Part shown: one piece after another, positions 6,222-9,273 of the stretch
Position numbering within the stretch: position 1 is the first letter of the stretch
Layout: each line of letters begins with the position of its first letter
Assembly: GCA_002898995.1 (NCBI GenBank)
Contig: BEIM01000110.1
Coordinates: forward strand, 1 to 9,273
DNA: 9,273 nt
Reading direction: 5' to 3'
From: a bacterium HR36
Lineage (GTDB): Bacteria; Planctomycetota; Planctomycetia; Gemmatales; HRBIN36
Translations under genes and position numbers: made by a program
The notes under the pieces: generated by a model
The model's database searches: none
The model's input: the letters and a program-made list of their open reading frames with translations, nothing else
What the model was told of the DNA's origin: nothing

Positions 6222-9200
6222 TCACTGAATCCGCGACCAGTAAATCACGCACGGCGGCTCACCGTTGGGACCAGTCCGCCGCGGATCAATATCCGTCCGC
6301 CCTAACAGGTCTTTCACATCTACATTCTTCAGCAGCATCCATTCGGCGATAAGGGTGCGATCCACGATCGCAAAAAAGCGATACCGCACCTGCCGGCCCA
6401 CATCCGCATCAATTTCGCGCCCCAGTACTGGCAAACCAGTATTCGGATCCGTTCCGACGACTTCGAAAAACCCCACGGTACACCACACCGCAAACACATT
6501 ACTCCGCGTGGTGATGCGATCGTAAATGTTCGCGAAGAACCCCGCACTTTCTTGCAGCGGCACGGATTGGGTGTCGTTGAGTAGAATAAGGCCGTTGCTG
6601 CCAGTACGCCACCACGAATCCTCCGAACCCAAGCCATTGGGCAGTGGATACCAAGACGGGTTAGGAGGAGACAAGTTAGCAGCCACGTTGCCCGGGGCAA
6701 AGCCATAGCACGGCCCACGTCCTTGAGGTCCTTGACGCTTATCGAACCAGGCCCCCCACTTCTGGCCCACGTTCTGGCCGCTGGCGTTGGGCCCCCCACT
6801 GGAGGTGGACCATTCAGTGAGGGCTTGGAAAACCTCGACCGGATCGGCAGTATTGAGGTTGATTTTCCCGTTCACCCGAAATGGGCTGACCAACATGCTG
6901 GAGTTGGAAAGGCTTTGTGGCGTCATCTCCAGGAATTCCAGCACCCGATAAATGCGGGCACTCGGATCGAACCACGGGGCGTAATGGTACTCCGGATAGC
7001 TGCTGTTTCCAAAGCGGCGCGTTAGCAGGTGCGGCTTGAAAGCCGATACTTGGAGTAATTCCAGAGTGGGTAAGACAGCCCCATCTGGATGATTAGGCCA
7101 AGGGGTGGTCTTGAGCTCTATGTTGCGCTTGCCCAGGGAATGCCAGGTCTGGGTGTTCTGCCCATTTGATTGCAAAGGATTGGGGGGCTGCTGGGTATTG
7201 GGGTCCAGCTGCTGATCATAGGGCTTATTACGGGCGTCTGCGTAGGGGTTGGTCCTTGCCCACGATATCGATTTGCCCGTCGGATTGCCGTTGTTATCTA
7301 CAGTCCGGTCGCAGAGTCCCCGCCCTGCCTTGACCGGCATCATGTCCACGGTCAAATAGGGATTGACTATGAGCGGATTATAATCGGGATGGTAATCGGG
7401 AATCGGCCCAAGCGACGGGTCCTGGTAAACCGCCACAGTTTGAGGGGTGTCCAGCTTATTCATTTCTGGGTAAGCCAGCCGCCGCAGCAATATCAGGTAC
7501 TCTTTGCTCTCGGTCACGGTCATGCCATTGACGGTAAACTCCCAATTGTTGCCATTGCGGTTCAACGTAAACTTCAGGTTGTCGGTCTGAATCCAGTTCG
7601 TCGGCTTGTTCGCGGGGTCGGAAAGTGTCTTATCCACGGTATCCCCGCTCGGCCCGGTATCCCCGCTCGGCCCGAGGACCAGATAAGAACTGCCGTTGAT
7701 CGGCAGAGCCCACGGTGGAGTCGGCTGAGTCTGACCCATCGGTGGCAGTTGTAACAGGTCGTTGCCCGTCGTCTCCGCTCGCCAGTCGTTGGATTGGAAT
7801 TCGCCTAGCACGTTATCGCCGTTACCCGCTCCTGCTATCGGGTCAATGTTGTTCCCACTGTTGGCGGCGGCGATCACGAGCTTGTATCGCGGGTCCGTCA
7901 CCTTCGGACTGGCGTTCGGATCGTCGGGCCCGAGCGTTTCTGACTGGCCTGTAGGATTGAACAACTCGACCCAGCACCGCATGTCAAATTGGCCATTGAC
8001 GCGCTGATTCGTGTTGGCATCGAAGGGCTCCTGGTACTCGAAAAGAGCCTCGTTGATGACAACTCTGGGCAGTTCGGTGCCGAATACCCAGTAGCGCACT
8101 TTGGGACTTAGCCCATTGCCGGCCGCTTTGGCCGGATCATCCAGCGGATAGCCGTCCATGTCGGTGTAGAACATGAAAGGCGTGCTGTAATTGTCGGCAT
8201 CGAGGTAGTCCACGATGTTGACGGCTAGCTGGGCCAGATAACGCAAGGGCTTGAGTTCCTCGTCGGTCGGGTTCAATGGATCGGCAACACGGGCGCGAAC
8301 ACCATTAGGCGGCCAGTAAGGAGGAATTCCACCCGGCGGCCAGCTGACGCCCTGAAGCCTTGGATAGATCTGGAAGACCCAGTTAGGTGGTACGGCGGTG
8401 ATCGGAGCCGGGTTCTCGTCCAGCAAACCGCAGACATAGAGCAAACGGAAATAAATCTCCCGGGCCAGTTTCTGCCGTGCCGCAATCGCCTGCGCCAGCT
8501 GAAGCTTCACGGCACTGCTGCGTGGATCGTTTTGCAGATCCACTGCCACTTGCGGATATCCGTAGGGAGGTGGGGGCACCGGTGGCGGAGGAATGATGGG
8601 CGCAGGTGGCGGAAAGGGCGGACTTGGGAAAAGTTCGCGAACCCGTTGGGTCAAGTTCAAGCGCTGATGCGAAGGGAAAGCCGCCGTGCCCACGACATTT
8701 CCTTGCTGGTCGTAACGATTCACAACCCGGGCAACGCGTCCTGTCCATTGCCAGTTGCCGCCCACATTTTTCAGGGTAAAGTCTCCCTGGTTCACATAAA
8801 CACCCTGAACAAGCTGACGGTTTGAACCAGGCGGCTGGGAATTTGGAAGCTGGGAATTTGGTAGCCAGTGCCAGAGCATGCGCGGATTGTTACCCGGGCC
8901 GGGAGATGTTCCTGTAGGAACATCGTACTGCAACGGGTAGGGCGTAGCCGGAGGCGGAGGCGGAGGCGGGGTAGATCCCCTGACGCTCCACCGTGGCCCT
9001 TCATCTGGGTTTCCGTTATTGTAATAGATGTAGTTTTTGTCATCTCGCTGTGGGTATGGGGAAGAATCATTCCAAGGCTGTGGGGAAGAATCACTCCAAG
9101 GCTCACGATAAACCTGCGGCACGAAACCGCCGTAACGCAAATCGCTGCTGACCGGGGTCAGCATGTGCCGGCGTCGTATGTCTCTCAACGTGTTCTGCAG

Positions 9201-9273
9201 CGGCGGGAAAAGCAGGGAGGTGAAGCTGTCGCCATTGGTATCAGCATGCCGCAGCAGGTACTCCGCCTCCGCC
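6222..9273 (-). CDS. Large GspK-like (type II secretion / pseudopilus) protein, N-terminus outside window
   Basis: 1016 visible residues; the frame stays open to base 9272, so the start is beyond the window. The first codons inside read AEAEYLLRHADTNGD. The TTG at 9186-9188 and ATG at 9162-9164 are internal and have no reason to be starts. Near residue 800, KINLNTADPVEVFQAL matches the NLNTA/helix-hairpin-helix signature of minor pseudopilin GspK and its planctomycete relatives. LAQLAVNIVDYLDADN (about 345-360) and VVINEALFEYQ (about 400) resemble blocks I associate with very large planctomycete proteins linked to pilin-like genes. Two proline-rich stretches (about 100-107 and 213-236) and three tandem duplications mark flexible linkers. 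Beyond pseudopilin-like export or surface structure, no catalytic role can be read. A Verru_Chthon cassette protein A-type relation is an alternative. Possible partners lie outside the right edge. ORF reality is confident; function is moderate. Confidence 0.75.
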   Translation of the reverse strand, partial: AEAEYLLRHADTNGDSFTSLLFPPLQNTLRDIRRRHMLTPVSSDLRYGGFVPQVYREPWSDSSPQPWNDSSPYPQRDDKNYIYYNNGNPDEGPRWSVRGSTPPPPPPPATPYPLQYDVPTGTSPGPGNNPRMLWHWLPNSQLPNSQPPGSNRQLVQGVYVNQGDFTLKNVGGNWQWTGRVARVVNRYDQQGNVVGTAAFPSHQRLNLTQRVRELFPSPPFPPPAPIIPPPPVPPPPYGYPQVAVDLQNDPRSSAVKLQLAQAIAARQKLAREIYFRLLYVCGLLDENPAPITAVPPNWVFQIYPRLQGVSWPPGGIPPYWPPNGVRARVADPLNPTDEELKPLRYLAQLAVNIVDYLDADNYSTPFMFYTDMDGYPLDDPAKAAGNGLSPKVRYWVFGTELPRVVINEALFEYQEPFDANTNQRVNGQFDMRCWVELFNPTGQSETLGPDDPNASPKVTDPRYKLVIAAANSGNNIDPIAGAGNGDNVLGEFQSNDWRAETTGNDLLQLPPMGQTQPTPPWALPINGSSYLVLGPSGDTGPSGDTVDKTLSDPANKPTNWIQTDNLKFTLNRNGNNWEFTVNGMTVTESKEYLILLRRLAYPEMNKLDTPQTVAVYQDPSLGPIPDYHPDYNPLIVNPYLTVDMMPVKAGRGLCDRTVDNNGNPTGKSISWARTNPYADARNKPYDQQLDPNTQQPPNPLQSNGQNTQTWHSLGKRNIELKTTPWPNHPDGAVLPTLELLQVSAFKPHLLTRRFGNSSYPEYHYAPWFDPSARIYRVLEFLEMTPQSLSNSSMLVSPFRVNGKINLNTADPVEVFQALTEWSTSSGGPNASGQNVGQKWGAWFDKRQGPQGRGPCYGFAPGNVAANLSPPNPSWYPLPNGLGSEDSWWRTGSNGLILLNDTQSVPLQESAGFFANIYDRITTRSNVFAVWCTVGFFEVVGTDPNTGLPVLGREIDADVGRQVRYRFFAIVDRTLIAEWMLLKNVDVKDLLGRTDIDPRRTGPNGEPPCVIYWSRIQ
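7638..7673 (-). repeat. 18-bp perfect tandem duplication in the GspK-like gene
   Basis: Two identical adjacent copies of GGTATCCCCGCTCGGCCC (plus-strand reading), at 7638-7655 and 7656-7673. In the protein this gives GPSGDT twice, near residues 533-545. Perfect identity suggests a recent in-frame slippage event. Confidence 0.95.
8834..8863 (-). repeat. 15-bp tandem duplication in the GspK-like gene
   Basis: Two copies of GCTGGGAATTTGGAA-type sequence at 8834-8848 and 8849-8863, differing at one base. The protein reads LPNSQLPNSQ, near residues 136-146, in a region rich in Pro, Asn, Gln and Ser. Confidence 0.93.
8950..8967 (-). repeat. GGAGGC hexamer x3 encoding a proline run
   Basis: Three perfect GGAGGC units, read on the minus strand as alternating Pro codons, encode most of a seven-proline run flanked by Thr and Ala. 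This is a slippage-prone microsatellite inside the coding sequence, and a likely rigid linker in the protein. Confidence 0.9.
9058..9105 (-). repeat. 24-bp tandem duplication in the GspK-like gene
   Basis: Two 24-base copies at 9058-9081 and 9082-9105 differ at three positions. The protein shows EPWSDSSP followed by QPWNDSSP, near residues 56-71 of the visible part. The greater divergence suggests it is older than the 18-bp duplication in the same gene. Confidence 0.92.

Noticed and set aside
5420..6352. 310-codon plus-strand open frame crossing the oxidoreductase start, the intergenic region and the end of the large gene
   Set aside because: It is antisense to two well-supported genes at its ends, has no recognisable motif, and its Arg/Pro/Ser/Thr/His-rich composition is typical of a chance frame in GC-rich DNA.
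8950..8967. GGAGGC repeats as a CRISPR or regulatory array
   Set aside because: There are only three adjacent hexamers without spacers, fully explained as proline codons in the large gene.
9162..9188. TTG at 9188 or ATG at 9164 as the start of the GspK-like gene
   Set aside because: The frame continues without a stop to the window edge with protein-like sequence (AEAEYLLRHADTNGD), so the gene begins outside the window.

Overview
The window looks like chromosomal DNA from a planctomycete, possibly a Gemmata-type lineage. Three things suggest this: a DUF1559 protein tail at the left edge, a very large pseudopilin-export-like (GspK-related) protein of the kind planctomycetes carry at the right edge, and moderately high G+C with several GTG starts. 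The assignment is inferred from recognised protein styles, not from a marker gene. Both edge genes are cut by the window.

Layout: (1) 2-619, plus strand, C-terminal part of a DUF1559 protein. (2) 620-736, a short gap between convergent genes that holds a hairpin. (3) 737-5635, minus strand, a tight four-gene run read right to left: a 1041-residue FAD plus Fe-S oxidoreductase of the YdiJ/GlcD-GlcF fusion type, then moaD, moaE and moaA. The junctions are 5 nt, 2 nt and a 4-nt GTGA overlap, so this is very probably one transcript with translational coupling. (4) 5636-6221, about 590 bases with no convincing gene, holding the operon's leader and two good stem-loops. (5) 6222-9273, minus strand, a large Pro-rich protein with a GspK-like INLNTA motif, open at its 5' end.

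The mo genes supply three molybdopterin steps. MoaA does the radical-SAM rearrangement of GTP, while MoaD (sulfur carrier) and MoaE form molybdopterin synthase. moaC, moaB/mogA and moeA are not in the window and must lie elsewhere. The leading oxidoreductase is expected to oxidise a D-2-hydroxyacid and pass electrons through its own Fe-S clusters. It is not a molybdenum enzyme by sequence, so its link with the mo genes is unexplained.

I found no CRISPR array, transposase, tRNA or rRNA, and no clearly new multi-gene system. The best leads are the operon pairing, the ribosome-binding site embedded in moaD's terminal Gly-Gly codons, the altered CCG motifs and insert in the oxidoreductase, and the three independent in-frame micro-duplications in the large GspK-like protein.
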